A DNA stretch of 5,934 nucleotides from positions 1 through 5,934 of the forward strand of contig CAMNDO010000045.1 in the NCBI GenBank assembly GCA_946535455.1, read 5' to 3'. The translations under genes and the position numbers were made by a program. The DNA is from an uncultured Caryophanales bacterium. Lineage in GTDB: Bacteria > Bacillota_I > Bacilli_A > RF39 > UBA660. Below are positions 5,903 through 5,934 of this stretch, one piece after another. The stretch's first letter is position 1. Each line of letters opens with the position of its first letter. Under the pieces are notes generated by a model. It worked only from the letters and a program-made list of their open reading frames with translations, made no database searches and was not told the DNA's origin.

Positions 5903-5934
5903 GGGTTGGCTAGTGTGATACTAGCGACCAATTC
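5903..5934 (+). other. Second hairpin at the window end, better paired as + strand RNA
   Basis: GGGTTGG (5903-5909) pairs with CCAATTC (5928-5934) through two G-U pairs, and CTAGT (5910-5914) pairs with ACTAG (5920-5924) around the loop GTGAT, leaving CGA (5925-5927) as a bulge. The two G-U pairs become A-C mismatches on the - strand, which favours a + strand transcript. The structure reaches the last base and may continue outside. No RNA family is recognised. Confidence 0.45.

Overview
The window is AT-rich DNA from a low-GC Gram-positive, anaerobic bacterium, probably a Firmicutes/Bacilli lineage of the uncultured gut Erysipelotrichales/RF39 kind (inference from composition, Shine-Dalgarno sites and gene style, not from a marker gene). 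TGA is read as stop: gene 1 ends on TGA, and the 1143-codon pyruvate oxidoreductase frame has no in-frame TGA and writes its tryptophans as TGG. This argues against the Mycoplasma code. A single-chain pyruvate:ferredoxin oxidoreductase points to strictly anaerobic fermentative metabolism.

All genes are on the + strand, in four transcription segments. (1) Positions 2-1629: the 3' part of a probable surface protein gene, followed five bases later by a membrane-anchored phosphodiester glycosidase (NAGPA) family protein. The two look co-transcribed and translationally coupled, and form a cell-surface module. (2) 1657-1995: a 97-residue acidic protein of unknown function with its own promoter and terminator. 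(3) 2005-5488: a single-gene unit for pyruvate:ferredoxin oxidoreductase (nifJ/por). All four TPP-domain cluster cysteines and both ferredoxin-type 4Fe-4S motifs are intact, but a TPP-domain loop is shortened. (4) 5498-5853: a 91-residue two-helix membrane protein with a Tyr/Asp/Asn-rich N-terminus, ending in a strong, probably bidirectional terminator.

The gaps between genes are very compact. Three successive intergenic regions share one layout: an A/T stem with a T run that overlaps the stop codon of the gene before, then a perfect extended -10 element (TGnTATAAT) with no recognisable -35, then a Shine-Dalgarno and the next start.

The last ~75 bases (5860-5934) have no gene. They hold two GC-richer hairpins, the second better paired as + strand RNA than as - strand RNA, and a loop that could form a pseudoknot. 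This may be the beginning of a structured RNA or leader cut off by the window end. It is the least explained part of the window. I see no mobile element, CRISPR array, tRNA, rRNA or attachment site.
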